Positions 28,417 through 37,676 are shown, counted from the stretch's first letter. The stretch is 64,000 nt of DNA from an uncultured Mucilaginibacter sp. (GCA_903864275.1 CAIPFE010000007.1:1-64000), one strand, 5' to 3'. A program made the numbers and translations. Notes: generated from the letters alone by a model not told the origin.

Positions 28417-30042
28417 TTACAGGCTCACGGCCTTTCTCTTATCTATCATATTGCGTATTTTATGGTGCAGGGTTATAGGTTCAAACGGTTTTTCAATAAA
28501 ATCATCAGAGCCCGCATTTTTTGCCTCGTCTTTTTCTCTCTGAATTACCGAAGCGGAAAACGATAGTATCGGTATGTCCTTCCGGGCGTCGACCATTTCC
28601 TTACGGATCTTTTTTGTGGCCTCATTGCCGTTCATCACCGGCATGTGCACATCCATTAGTATAAGATCGTAATTATTGTTTTTTAATTTTTGGAACGCTT
28701 CCCATCCATTAACGGCTACATCCACCTTAATATTCCATTCTTTTAACATATTAACGATCAAAAATTGGCTTGCTGCGTTATCCTCCGCTAACAATATTAA
28801 ATCGTTATCAAATTTTGGAAGGTCGGCTAAATGATTTTGAATTTTATCGGTCTCTTTAATTCCGTCGGCTAATGCGTACCAGTTGGTAAAGGTAAAAGTC
28901 GACCCGGCCCCTACTTTACTGTCGACCTTTAATGTGCCCCCTTTTAACTCTACGAGTCTTTTAACGATGGACAAACCCAAGCCGGTACCGCCGAATTTTT
29001 GCCAGGTTTTATCTTCAATTTGCTCAAAACGGGTAAATATTTTGTCTTTCGATGATTTAGGAATACCAATACCTGTGTCTTTAACTACAAACTCAAGCAA
29101 CGCATTATCATTCTTTTTGTTCAGTAATTTAAGATGAAGGCTTACACTGCCTGATTCAGTAAACTTTATAGCATTGTTGATCAGATTCATTAAAATTTGA
29201 TTTAACCTCAGGGAATCAACCATGATCAGCGGTGGTACGTCAGCATCAACCTTACAAATTAGTTCCAATCCTTTTTCCGACGCAAGCGGGCTTGTAAGGC
29301 TGCAAATATCATTTACTAAATTTACAATGTTGATTTTCGACCGAACGATCTCTATCTTCCCGGCATCCATTTTAGCGCTTTCCAATATATCATTAACAAT
29401 GCCGCGCAAAGATTGTGAAGAGATTTCCATCAATTTGACCATTTCCTGCTGATCCTCGCTGAGCGCAGTATCTTTTAACAGATGCGTTAAGCCAATAACG
29501 GCATTTAAAGGCGTTCGAATTTCATGGCTCATATTCGCTAAAAAGTTCTCCTTAACTATTTTGCTTTTTTCGGTCTGCTCCATAGCCTTAAATAACTCTT
29601 CCTGGTAGCTTTCCAGTTCTTTATTTTTCCGTTCAATTTCCCTTTGATGATTAACCAACGTTCTCAACGAATTAACTTTTGCAAGCGTCACATACAGATC
29701 AAGCGGCTTAAATAAATAATCAACGGCGCCTTTACTTAAGCCTTTTACGACATATTCAGAACCTACGGAATACCCTGTCATTAAAACAACCATTATATGT
29801 CCTGTTAATGGGTTTGTTTTAAGCAGCTCCAACAATTCAAATCCATCCATTTCGGGCATGTGAACGTCGATCAGCGCTATTGAAATATCATTATCGATAC
29901 ATATTTGAAATGCATTTTTTGGGTAGTTTGTTGTAAAAATGTTTAACCCTTCGTGTTTTAAAAATGATTTTAACAGGTACAGGTTTTCAACATTGTCATC
30001 AACAATGAGAAGGTTAATATCCGGGTGTAAGTTCAGGTCCAT
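28417..30042 (-). CDS. Cytoplasmic hybrid kinase, receiver-HisKA-HATPase-receiver
   Basis: 541 residues without membrane segments. An N-terminal receiver (about 9-125, phospho-acceptor Asp59, Lys112) is followed by a coiled linker (132-165), a HisKA domain with His173 in SHEIRTP, an HATPase domain (about 285-395, with D-T-G-I-G-I and G-G-T-G-L-G-L) and a second receiver (about 415-535, Asp464). The front receiver suggests that the kinase is itself the target of another kinase, possibly the propeller kinase encoded just downstream. No phosphotransfer (HPt) or DNA-binding partner is encoded nearby. Confidence 0.92.
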   Translation of the reverse strand: MDLNLHPDINLLIVDDNVENLYLLKSFLKHEGLNIFTTNYPKNAFQICIDNDISIALIDVHMPEMDGFELLELLKTNPLTGHIMVVLMTGYSVGSEYVVKGLSKGAVDYLFKPLDLYVTLAKVNSLRTLVNHQREIERKNKELESYQEELFKAMEQTEKSKIVKENFLANMSHEIRTPLNAVIGLTHLLKDTALSEDQQEMVKLMEISSQSLRGIVNDILESAKMDAGKIEIVRSKINIVNLVNDICSLTSPLASEKGLELICKVDADVPPLIMVDSLRLNQILMNLINNAIKFTESGSVSLHLKLLNKKNDNALLEFVVKDTGIGIPKSSKDKIFTRFEQIEDKTWQKFGGTGLGLSIVKRLVELKGGTLKVDSKVGAGSTFTFTNWYALADGIKETDKIQNHLADLPKFDNDLILLAEDNAASQFLIVNMLKEWNIKVDVAVNGWEAFQKLKNNNYDLILMDVHMPVMNGNEATKKIRKEMVDARKDIPILSFSASVIQREKDEAKNAGSDDFIEKPFEPITLHHKIRNMIDKRKAVSL

Positions 30043-30474
30043 GGTATTATCTTAAAGGCTGGTGTCATTTCACCAAATAATGTAATTTATTTTGCAGGTG
30101 TTAGAATGATTTAACAACCTGATAATATAGTTTTAGTTTTAATTATTTATACTACAGTGATCTTGTTTTACAACAATTAGCAAATTATCCAAAATTCAGA
30201 TAATAACCCGCGATTCAACTATCGACTAAGTGCTTGTAGCATTTGCTTTCTTCATATTTTACAATAAGGAATAGATAAACTGAAAATGTATCGATCTAAG
30301 ATAAACTAAAATTAATTAAGATAAAAATAAAAATTTTATGGGCCGATGTTTAATGCATACCCCGGTCAGGATGTGAGTTCGCCGGGAAATGAATTTACAA
30401 GGAAATCGCGAACCTTAGTTTTGTTTACAGTACGATTATTATTATTTCGTTCCAAATATTGAAATTTAGTGCCC
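30043..30474. other. Divergent gap between hybrid kinase and FMN reductase genes
   Basis: 432 bp, AT-rich, with no gene recognised. It holds a candidate promoter for the plus-strand gene at 30416-30423. Toward the kinase gene no clear -7 box was seen. A stretch near 30290-30340 is nearly pure A/T. Confidence 0.5.
30416..30423 (+). promoter_or_regulatory. Candidate -7 box TAGTTTTG for the FMN reductase gene
   Basis: TAGTTTTG fits TAnnTTTG. TTTA at 30394-30397, 18 bp upstream, could serve as an imperfect -33 element. The predicted transcript would have a leader of about 45 nt. Confidence 0.4.
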
Positions 30475-31002
30475 ATGCCAAACAAAACTATATTCGCCAT
30501 ATCCGGCAGTTTAAGGGCCGGTTCATTCAACCATAATATACTCAGGTTCCTGCAAAAGCTGGCGCCTGGGGAAATAGGCTTTACCATTTATGATAATTTA
30601 GCACAAATACCGCCATTTGATCCCGGCCTTGACCACGAATCGCCACCGGAGTCTGTTGCCGAATTACGCAGTTTTATAAAACATGCCGATGGCATCATCA
30701 TCTGCACACCCGAATATGCCTACGGCGTACCCGGCCAGCTAAAAAACGCCCTCGACTGGACGGTTTCAAGCGGTTCATTGGTTGATAAACCGTTGGCGCT
30801 CATTACTGCATCCACTGGTGGCGAAAGCGCGCACGCGGCGCTGCTGCTCATTTTGGGGGCACTATCGGCAAATGTATTGCAGGAGGCCACTTTGCTGATC
30901 CCGTTCATCCGGTCGAAAATGGATCTGCAGGGTAACCTAACTGATGATTCAACCATTGAAAGCTTAAAAGCTGCTTTTGACGCGCTTTGCGCAGAGTTAT
31001 AG
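30475..31002 (+). CDS. NADPH-dependent FMN reductase family protein
   Basis: About 175 residues, the usual family length. The flavodoxin-like fold shows the FMN-phosphate loop G-S-L-R-A-G-S-F-N near residue 12 and the conserved P-E-Y-A-Y-G-V-P-G-Q-L-K-N-A-L-D-W near 83. Members reduce FMN, quinones, azo dyes or chromate with NADPH. ATG 30475 is chosen; a GTG two codons upstream is also possible. It has its own candidate promoter and is followed by a repeat-rich spacer before htpG, so it is probably monocistronic. Confidence 0.92.
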   Translation: MPNKTIFAISGSLRAGSFNHNILRFLQKLAPGEIGFTIYDNLAQIPPFDPGLDHESPPESVAELRSFIKHADGIIICTPEYAYGVPGQLKNALDWTVSSGSLVDKPLALITASTGGESAHAALLLILGALSANVLQEATLLIPFIRSKMDLQGNLTDDSTIESLKAAFDALCAEL

Positions 31003-31011
31003 CGGTTGTTA

Positions 31012-31135
31012 TAAAGAGTTGTAGAGTTTGTAAGAGTTGTAAAGGTTAAAAATTTATGACCCTTACAACCTCTACAACGCTAACAACTTCTAAAACCTCT
31101 TAAAACCTTTACAACTTCTACAACCTTGTTACAAC
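31012..31135. repeat. Inverted 9-mer repeat array before htpG
   Basis: The left half (31012-31056) repeats GTTGTAAAG/GAGTTGTAGAG-like units. The right half (31067-31135) repeats the complement (CTTACAACC, CTCTACAACG, CTTTACAACTTCTACAACC). The halves could fold into a long imperfect hairpin. It could end transcription from the FMN reductase gene. The same word family recurs after htpG. Confidence 0.7.
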
Positions 31136-31241
31136 CAACTCCAACCTAAACACTGCCAATTTGACAACCTTGCACCTTTTGGAACATGCATTGATGAACA
31201 AGGTTATTACTAAAATGTTAACCCAAAAAAGATAAAAGATT

Positions 31242-33125
31242 ATGCAGGAAAAAGGCACAATTTCGATCCATACCGAAAATATATTCCCGATCATTAAGAA
31301 ATTTTTATACTCTGACCATGAGATATTTTTGCGCGAGCTGGTATCAAACGCCGTCGATGCAACCCAAAAAATAAAGCGCCTTGCCTCATTGGGACAGTAT
31401 AACGGCGAGCTTGGCGACCTTAAAATTGAGATCGCCTTTGACGAAAAAGCAAAAACCATAACCATTTCCGATCATGGTCTGGGCATGACTGCGGATGAGA
31501 TAAAAAAGTACATCAACCAGATCGCCTTTTCGGGCGCCACCGAGTTTGTAGAGAAATTTAAAGAAGCCAAGGACGCCAATGAGATCATCGGACGTTTTGG
31601 CTTGGGCTTTTATTCGGCGTTCATGGTGGCCGACCAGGTGGAGATACAAACTTTATCGTACCAGGAAGGCACTGAACCTGCACACTGGGTTTGCGACGGC
31701 AGTACCGAATTTGAAATAAATGAAGGTAACTTGGCCGAAAGGGGTACCGAAGTAACCCTCCACATCAATAAAGATGGCGAAGAATTTTTAAATAAACACC
31801 GCATACAGGAGATACTCGACAAATATTGCAAGTTCTTACCGGTGCCTATTAAATTCGGCACAACCACGCAGGATGAAGAAGATGGTGTTGATGAAGAAGG
31901 GAAAACCAAATACAAATCTATTGAGGTTGATAACATCATAAATGATACCAACCCGATATGGACGAAAGCGCCGGCTGACCTGAAGGATGAGGATTATATA
32001 AATTTCTATAAACAGCTTTACCCCTTCTCGGAAGACCCGCTGTTCTGGATACACCTGAACGTTGATTACCCTTTTAACTTAACCGGGGTTTTATACTTCC
32101 CGAAACTTAAAAACGATTTTGAAATACAGCGCAGCAAGATCAAACTTTTCTCGCGCCAGGTATTTATTACTGATGAAGTAAAGGATATTGTACCGGAGTT
32201 TCTAATGCTGCTGCATGGGGTGATAGATTCGCCGGATATTCCTTTGAATGTATCCCGCAGCTTTTTACAGGCCGACAGCAATGTGAAAAAAATCAACAGC
32301 TATATCACAAAAAAGGTAGCTGATAAATTGGCAGAACTATTTAAAGCCGACCGTAAAGGTTTCGAAGAAAAATGGACCGATATTGGTTTATTTGTGAAGT
32401 ACGGCATGGTAAGCGAAGACAAGTTTTATGATAAAGCAAAAGACTTTGTTTTGTTGACCAACACTAAAAAAGAGAACTACACTTTAGCTGAATACAAGGA
32501 TAAGGTTGAGCCGGAACAAACCGATAAAGACGGCAGGCTGGTTTACCTTTATACCAACGATCCCGATAAACAGGATGCCTTTATACAATCGGCCAATAAA
32601 AAGGGCTATGATATTTTGCTGATGAACTCCCCTATCGACAATCATTTTATAGGCCATTTGGAGCAAAAGCTTGAAAAAACTTCCTTCAAACGCGTGGACG
32701 CTGATGTGGCTGATAAGCTCATCAAAAAAGAAGACGCACCGGAGCACGTATTAACAGAAGAACAATCGACTAAAGTGAAATCCATTTTTGATAAAGCCAT
32801 TAACAAACCCGCCTATAAGGTAGAACTGGAAAGCTTAAACCCGGATGAGTTGCCCGTAACGGTAACTATGGACGAGTTTATGCGCCGGATGAAAGAAATG
32901 GCCGCCATGGGTGGCGGAATGAGCTTTTATGGCAGCATGCCCGATAACTACAAAGTAATAGTAAATGCCAATCATAAGCTTATCACCCGTATTTTGAACG
33001 AAGAAAGCGAAGAAGTACAGGCAGAGCTTTCAAAACAGGCCTTTGACCTTGCACTGCTTTCACAAGGCTTACTAACCGGCGCCGAGCTTACTGAATTTGT
33101 TAATCGGAGTGTGAATCTGATTTAG
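31242..33125 (+). CDS. htpG: Molecular chaperone HtpG (Hsp90 family)
   Basis: 627 residues, the normal bacterial length. The N-terminal ATPase domain shows the family's E-I-F-L-R-E-L-V-S-N-A-x-D-A near residue 27, D-H-G-L-G-M-T near 80 and G-R-F-G-L-G-F-Y-S-A-F-M near 115. Middle and C-terminal dimerisation domains follow. The middle domain has an acidic insertion (D-E-E-D-G-V-D-E-E-G) near 210. It assists folding and refolding of cytosolic proteins with ATP. The gene stands alone between two inverted 9-mer repeat arrays, so it is probably a single-gene transcript. The upstream TTGACA at 31162 has no convincing partner. Confidence 0.97.
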   Translation: MQEKGTISIHTENIFPIIKKFLYSDHEIFLRELVSNAVDATQKIKRLASLGQYNGELGDLKIEIAFDEKAKTITISDHGLGMTADEIKKYINQIAFSGATEFVEKFKEAKDANEIIGRFGLGFYSAFMVADQVEIQTLSYQEGTEPAHWVCDGSTEFEINEGNLAERGTEVTLHINKDGEEFLNKHRIQEILDKYCKFLPVPIKFGTTTQDEEDGVDEEGKTKYKSIEVDNIINDTNPIWTKAPADLKDEDYINFYKQLYPFSEDPLFWIHLNVDYPFNLTGVLYFPKLKNDFEIQRSKIKLFSRQVFITDEVKDIVPEFLMLLHGVIDSPDIPLNVSRSFLQADSNVKKINSYITKKVADKLAELFKADRKGFEEKWTDIGLFVKYGMVSEDKFYDKAKDFVLLTNTKKENYTLAEYKDKVEPEQTDKDGRLVYLYTNDPDKQDAFIQSANKKGYDILLMNSPIDNHFIGHLEQKLEKTSFKRVDADVADKLIKKEDAPEHVLTEEQSTKVKSIFDKAINKPAYKVELESLNPDELPVTVTMDEFMRRMKEMAAMGGGMSFYGSMPDNYKVIVNANHKLITRILNEESEEVQAELSKQAFDLALLSQGLLTGAELTEFVNRSVNLI

Positions 33126-33252
33126 GTTGTAGTTGTTGTAAGAGTTGTAAAGGTTGTAAAGGTTGTAAAGGTTGTAAAGGTTGTAAGAGTTGTAAATGCT
33201 GCTAGCTCTTTTAACTTTTATAACCTTTACAACCTTTACAACATTTTTAACC
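33126..33252. repeat. Inverted 9-mer repeat array after htpG
   Basis: Directly after the htpG stop codon, GGTTGTAAA is repeated four times in exact tandem with degenerate flanking units (33125-33196). After TGCTGCTAGCT the complement follows (TTTATAACCTTTACAACCTTTACAAC, about 33214-33242). The transcript could form a hairpin of some 30 pairs. It may serve as the htpG terminator. Confidence 0.75.
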
Positions 33253-33306
33253 AAGCTTATATTATTGAGATCGTTTAATCGTTGATATATTATTAATGCA
33301 TTAACT

Positions 33307-33822
33307 ATGAAATCTTTAATAAAATTATTTTTAGTGGTTGTCGTCATTTTGGGGGGCCTAAATGTAAGCCATGCGCAAAGTACACGGGCAGAACGGCAGG
33401 CTGCTAAAGCCGCTGGAGTGAAAAAGATGGTCGATGACGTAAATTTCGTATTCAAGGCGAATTACGCAAACCCGCAAGGCGGCGGCAATAGGGCGCTAAC
33501 CTCGGATTATGACCTAAAGGTTGTCAAAGATTCAGTAATTGCCTATCTACCCTACTTCGGGAGGGCTTATTTGGCCCCCGACCCTGGTACCACCGAAGGC
33601 GGCATAAAGTTTACAAGCACCAATTTTAAGTACGACGCAAAACAGAGAAAGAACGGCGGCTGGGAAATTGTGATCAAGCCCAAAGATCATGATATTACCA
33701 ATTGGAGGGATGTTCAGCAAATGATATTGAATATTTCTACCAGCGGATATGCATCCCTGCAAGTGCTCAGCAGCAATCGCAGCCCCATTTCATTTGACGG
33801 GGAACTAGAAGATCGTCATTAG
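33307..33822 (+). CDS. Secreted DUF4251-family protein
   Basis: 171 residues with a signal peptide cleaved after about residue 23 (V-S-H-A-Q). The mature part carries the DUF4251 pattern, with F-V-F-K-A-N-Y-A-N-P-Q, L-T-S-D-Y-D-L-K-V-V-K-D-S-V-I-A-Y-L-P-Y-F-G-R-A, and a final strand rich in S-T-S-G-Y-A-S-L-Q-V. It is a Bacteroidota-specific family of about 170-200 residues with no known function. It is convergent with eutC, and a 13-bp inverted repeat links the two stop codons. Confidence 0.85.
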   Translation: MKSLIKLFLVVVVILGGLNVSHAQSTRAERQAAKAAGVKKMVDDVNFVFKANYANPQGGGNRALTSDYDLKVVKDSVIAYLPYFGRAYLAPDPGTTEGGIKFTSTNFKYDAKQRKNGGWEIVIKPKDHDITNWRDVQQMILNISTSGYASLQVLSSNRSPISFDGELEDRH

Positions 33823-33824
33823 CC

Positions 33825-33876
33825 ATTGGTCATTAGTTGAAGGCATTATTAATCAAACCAATGACTAATGACCAAT
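33825..33876. terminator. Perfect 13-bp inverted repeat between convergent genes
   Basis: ATTGGTCATTAGT (33825-33837) and ACTAATGACCAAT (33864-33876) are exact complements with a 26-nt loop. The eutC stop codon (33865-33867) lies inside the right arm, and the DUF4251 stop TAG ends 3 bp before the left arm. It may act as a bidirectional terminator. Confidence 0.6.
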
Positions 33877-34620
33877 CTCCCCGGCATTATCTTTTAATCC
33901 GACGCCGGACAGCTTTCTTCTGAAAGCTTCATTTATTAAATAGAATATCTTATCGGCCGCAGGTTTACTGGTTAAACCCTGCGGCCTTATATTTGAAATA
34001 CAATTGCGCGATTCGTCCGTTAATCCCGGCCGGGGATTATAGGTAAGGTAGGCCCCTATACTATCCGCAGAACTTAGGCCGGGGCGCTCGCCGATCAGCA
34101 GGATGGAAAATTTTGCATTTAAGCCATACCCGATATCGTCGCCAATGGCTACCCTTCCCTGCTCAACAAGGCAAATGGGACCAGGCTTTAATTTTGCACC
34201 CAATAACATTGGTATCAATATTTCAACCAGGTCAAACGCGTTTTCGTTTACTGCTGTTGCGGAAAGGCCATCGGCTATAATAACAACCACATCATAGCCC
34301 GTACCATTATAGTCCTTTAATTGTTCGGTCGACTCGTCGTTTAGCTGCCGCCCATAGTCGGGCCGTTTTAAATATTTGTGGCGGGTTTGGGCCTTGCTGT
34401 GCAAATGTAAGACCGGTAAATTAAAAACGTTAAGGTTATTTAATAACCCTTCCGTATCCAATACAGAATACACGGCATCGCGGGCATGGGCATGGGCCAA
34501 TTTAAATTCCAACGATTGTTTTAACGGGATGCTGTTGCCAACCCGCCCAATTGCTATGCGGGCTGCGGTAAAGCTCTTTAGTAATGATAACGGATCGGTA
34601 TTAATTATCTCATCTTTCAT
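33865..34620 (-). CDS. eutC: Ethanolamine ammonia-lyase small subunit
   Basis: 251 residues, somewhat shorter than the 295 of E. coli EutC, mainly at the N-terminus. It shows F-T-A-A-R-I-A-I-G-R-V-G, H-A-H-A-R-D-A-V near residue 45, D-V-V-I-I-A-D-G-L-S-A-T-A-V-N near 110 and G-E-R-P-G-L-S-S-A-D-S near 180. With EutB it forms the adenosylcobalamin-dependent enzyme that splits ethanolamine into acetaldehyde and ammonia. Its ATG overlaps the eutB stop codon (ATGA, 34617-34620), so translation is coupled. Confidence 0.95.
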   Translation of the reverse strand: MKDEIINTDPLSLLKSFTAARIAIGRVGNSIPLKQSLEFKLAHAHARDAVYSVLDTEGLLNNLNVFNLPVLHLHSKAQTRHKYLKRPDYGRQLNDESTEQLKDYNGTGYDVVVIIADGLSATAVNENAFDLVEILIPMLLGAKLKPGPICLVEQGRVAIGDDIGYGLNAKFSILLIGERPGLSSADSIGAYLTYNPRPGLTDESRNCISNIRPQGLTSKPAADKIFYLINEAFRRKLSGVGLKDNAGEIGH

Positions 34621-35993
34621 TCTACGATCCCCGATAATAATTTATGTGACGGGCTAATTTTTAAAATATCACCATTTTCATCCACTATTCCCTGTTTTTT
34701 CAGCCATTGCTCAAATTCCGGTGCGGGTCTCAGGCCCAAAATTTTTCTCAAATATAAAGCATCATGGAATGAGGTGGATTGGTAGTTCAGCATAATATCA
34801 TCCGAACCGGGAACGCCCATTATAAAATTACAGCCCGCAACGCCTAACAATGTAAGCAGGTTGTCCATATCATCCTGGTCGGCTTCAGCGTGGTTGGTAT
34901 AGCAAACATCAACCCCCATTGGCAATCCAAGCAGTTTGCCGCAGAAATGATCCTCCAGTGCCGCCCTGATTATCTGCTTGCCATCATATAAATATTCAGG
35001 TCCGATAAAGCCCACAACCGTATTGACTAATAGTGGTTTATATTTTTTTGCAACAGCGTAGGCCCTTGCTTCGCAGGTTTGCTGGTCAACGCCATGATGG
35101 GCATTTGCCGAAAGAGCGCTTCCCTGTCCGGTTTCAAAATACATTACATTTTGTCCAACAGTGCCACGGTTAAGTGATAGTGTCGCATGGTACGCTTCAT
35201 CAAGCAAGGCCAGGTTGATCCCAAAGCTGGTATTGGTTTGTTCTGTACCGCCAATGGATTGAAAACACAGGTCAACAGGCGCCCCTTTATTAATCAGGTC
35301 GAGGGTAGTTGTGATATGACTCAATACGCAAGATTGGGCAGGAATATCAAACTGCTGCCGCACCCTATCTATCAGCTCTAAAAGCTTCATCACCGTTGCT
35401 GGGCTGTCAGTGGCGGGGTTTATACCTATCACAGCGTCGCCGCTTCCATATAACAAACCATCAATCATACTTGCTGCAATGCCTTTAAGGTCGTCCGTCG
35501 GATGATTGGGCTGTAATCGTGTTGAGAAATGCCCTCTTAATCCAATAGTATTGCGGAACTTTGTAACCACCCCGCATTTTTTTGCACCGGCGATCAGATC
35601 CTGGTTGCGCATTAATTTTGATACTGCAGCTGCCATTTCAGGAGTGATACCCGCCGCGAGTTCCTTTAAAATGGAGGTATCTGTTTCATCACTTAGCAAC
35701 CAGTCGCGAAAGCCGCCTACTGTTAAACTACTAATTGAATTAAACGATTCAACATCATGACCATCAATAATTAACCTTGTGATTTCATCTTGCTCATAAG
35801 GGATAATTGCCTCACTCAAAAATGTTTTTAAAGGCACATCTGCAAGTGCGATCTGAGCGGCGACCCGTTCCTCGTAGCTTTCCGCGTAAACACCTGCTAA
35901 TGCATCCCCGGTGCGGTAGGGCGACGCTTTGGCCAGCAATATTTTAAGGTCATCGAAGCGGTAAACAATATTTCGTACGGTGAACTTGTACAC
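34617..35993 (-). CDS. eutB: Ethanolamine ammonia-lyase large subunit
   Basis: 458 residues, close to E. coli EutB (453). Recognisable parts are D-A-L-A-G-V-Y-A-E-S near residue 29, V-I-G-I-N-P-A-T-D-S-P near 197, L-C-F-Q-S-I-G-G-T-E-Q-T-N near 250, and Y-F-E-T-G-Q-G-S-A-L-S-A-N-A-H-H-G near 285. It is the catalytic TIM-barrel subunit that binds substrate and cobalamin. It is preceded by the permease gene with a 75-bp gap and followed by the overlapping eutC. No reactivase gene (eutA) or microcompartment genes are nearby. Confidence 0.96.
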   Translation of the reverse strand: MYKFTVRNIVYRFDDLKILLAKASPYRTGDALAGVYAESYEERVAAQIALADVPLKTFLSEAIIPYEQDEITRLIIDGHDVESFNSISSLTVGGFRDWLLSDETDTSILKELAAGITPEMAAAVSKLMRNQDLIAGAKKCGVVTKFRNTIGLRGHFSTRLQPNHPTDDLKGIAASMIDGLLYGSGDAVIGINPATDSPATVMKLLELIDRVRQQFDIPAQSCVLSHITTTLDLINKGAPVDLCFQSIGGTEQTNTSFGINLALLDEAYHATLSLNRGTVGQNVMYFETGQGSALSANAHHGVDQQTCEARAYAVAKKYKPLLVNTVVGFIGPEYLYDGKQIIRAALEDHFCGKLLGLPMGVDVCYTNHAEADQDDMDNLLTLLGVAGCNFIMGVPGSDDIMLNYQSTSFHDALYLRKILGLRPAPEFEQWLKKQGIVDENGDILKISPSHKLLSGIVE

Positions 35994-36068
35994 GGTGGTA
36001 ATTATTGAATTAGTGATTTATTGAATCAATATGTGCAAATCGATGAAATCATAATATAATCGGTGAAA

Positions 36069-37406
36069 TCACAAGACAGTTGGTGGAATCATAAAATCGT
36101 CCATCAGTTTAAGCTTATGTTTTCCCAGCAGCACAAAGATGATTATTACGAGCACAAGTCCGGCAAAAAAATAAAGGCTTAGTATAAAATTGTAATAGAT
36201 CATAGCAAACAATGTTATAGTTGATATGATCAAAGCTATTGCCGGGAAAACCGGGTAAAACGGGGATGAAAACGAGCGCTCCAGCCCTGGTTCTTTAACG
36301 CGCAACACAAAAAGGCTGATCATACTCATCATATACATCAAAATCGCCCCCATTACGGATACAATGATAATCTTGTTGGTATCTGATTCATAAAGAGCAT
36401 AACAACTGATCAGCCCCCCTCCTATCAGGGCCCAATGGGGTGTTTTGAACCTGTGGCTGATACGTGACAAAAAGCGGGGCAGATAACCGCTCCTTGCCAT
36501 AGCAAATACCTGCCTCGATGAGGCCAGTATGGTGCCATGAAATGATGCTATCAAGCCAAAAAGACCGATGCTGGCAAATATTTTGGTAAAGCTGCTGGCC
36601 TTGCCCAGCGCAATACTGATGGCTTCGGGAAGGGGGTAATCTAAATTGCTGAGTTTCCTCCAGTCGGTTAAGCCACCTGTAAATATCATCACGCCCAGGG
36701 CCAAAAAAACAAGGGTGGCCAAACCAGAAATATAGCCTTTCGGAATATTGCGTTTTGGGTCCTTTACTTCTTCGGCAACCATTGCGACGCCTTCTATGGC
36801 AAGGTAAAACCAAACTGCGTATGGTAAAGCCGCAAAAATACCAGTCCATCCAAAGGGCATTGGGTGGCTTACAAAGTTTTGCATTTTAAAATGCGGCGAG
36901 ACTATCCCCATAAACAACAACAACTCCACCACGGCAAGTATGGTAATAAATACGGAAAATGTAGCGGACTCCTTTATCCCTAAAATATTAATAACGATAA
37001 AAACAACATTAAAAAACATAGCAGAATATAAAACGGGTATATCCGGATCTAAAAAATGGAGGTAAGCGCCCAGGGCAAAAGCTATAGCGGGGGTGGCAAA
37101 CAAAAAATCAATGAGGGTGGCATAACCGGCCACCAAGCCACCGAAAGGCCCCAAAGCCCTGTAGGCATAGGCAAATGCCCCCCCGGCATGCGGAATACAT
37201 GTAGTTAGCTCGGTATAGCTGAATATAAAAGTGACGTACATCAGCGTGATCACGAGGGTTGCAATCAGGAAACCAATTGTACCCGAAACTGCCCAGCCCA
37301 AATTCCAGCCAAAATACTCGCCCGATATCACCAAACCGACGGCAATGGCCCAAAGATGGACAGGCTTTAACACCCTTTTTAACTGTTCTGCATTTGTATT
37401 TGCCAC
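36069..37406 (-). CDS. eat: Ethanolamine permease-like APC transporter
   Basis: 445 residues with about 12 predicted membrane segments, the APC-superfamily pattern. The N-terminal stretch L-K-P-V-H-L-W-A-I-A-V-G-L-V-I-S-G-E-Y-F-G-W-N resembles ethanolamine permeases (written with breaks; residues about 14-36). P-H-A-G-G-A-F-A-Y-A-Y-R near residue 72 and E-E-V-K-D-P-K-R-N-I-P-K-G near 210 are APC hallmarks. Its place directly before eutBC supports ethanolamine import. Between this gene and eutB, three TGAAATCA/TGGAATCA phrases occur near 36043-36090, partly over its stop codon. Confidence 0.88.
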   Translation of the reverse strand: MANTNAEQLKRVLKPVHLWAIAVGLVISGEYFGWNLGWAVSGTIGFLIATLVITLMYVTFIFSYTELTTCIPHAGGAFAYAYRALGPFGGLVAGYATLIDFLFATPAIAFALGAYLHFLDPDIPVLYSAMFFNVVFIVINILGIKESATFSVFITILAVVELLLFMGIVSPHFKMQNFVSHPMPFGWTGIFAALPYAVWFYLAIEGVAMVAEEVKDPKRNIPKGYISGLATLVFLALGVMIFTGGLTDWRKLSNLDYPLPEAISIALGKASSFTKIFASIGLFGLIASFHGTILASSRQVFAMARSGYLPRFLSRISHRFKTPHWALIGGGLISCYALYESDTNKIIIVSVMGAILMYMMSMISLFVLRVKEPGLERSFSSPFYPVFPAIALIISTITLFAMIYYNFILSLYFFAGLVLVIIIFVLLGKHKLKLMDDFMIPPTVL

Positions 37407-37676
37407 AAAGTGTTTCTTGCAATTTATTTCCGCCTTAAAATACTCAAAAAAGGCATTTTTACAAAATGTTGAAAAGTAAATATTTGTTAAATGTAGCAGT
37501 TACCCGAAATTAGCCGTAAAAGGTTTAAAGAGCCGGAAAACATGTTGTTGTCGGTACATTAAAGATTTAAAAGCCAGTATGTTAAAATAATATTATAAAT
37601 ATCAAACACCTTTGCCACTTTTTGCGTTTAAGATATAAAAACCGGCCACCCGGTAATTTTGAAAAATTAAAAAAAC
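37407..37676. other. Divergent gap upstream of the ethanolamine permease
   Basis: 270 bp. TAATTTTG at 37654-37661 fits the -7 consensus for the plus-strand small gene but would leave a leader of only about 10 nt. No cobalamin-riboswitch-like structure was recognised, but I could not run a covariance search. Confidence 0.4.

Noticed and set aside
31160..31190. Sigma-70 type promoter TTGACA before htpG
   Set aside because: No matching -10 box at the right distance, and Bacteroidota promoters use a different -33/-7 pattern.
37407..37676. Cobalamin riboswitch upstream of the ethanolamine permease
   Set aside because: No B12-box-like GCCACTG stretch or paired stems seen by eye; absence is not proof.
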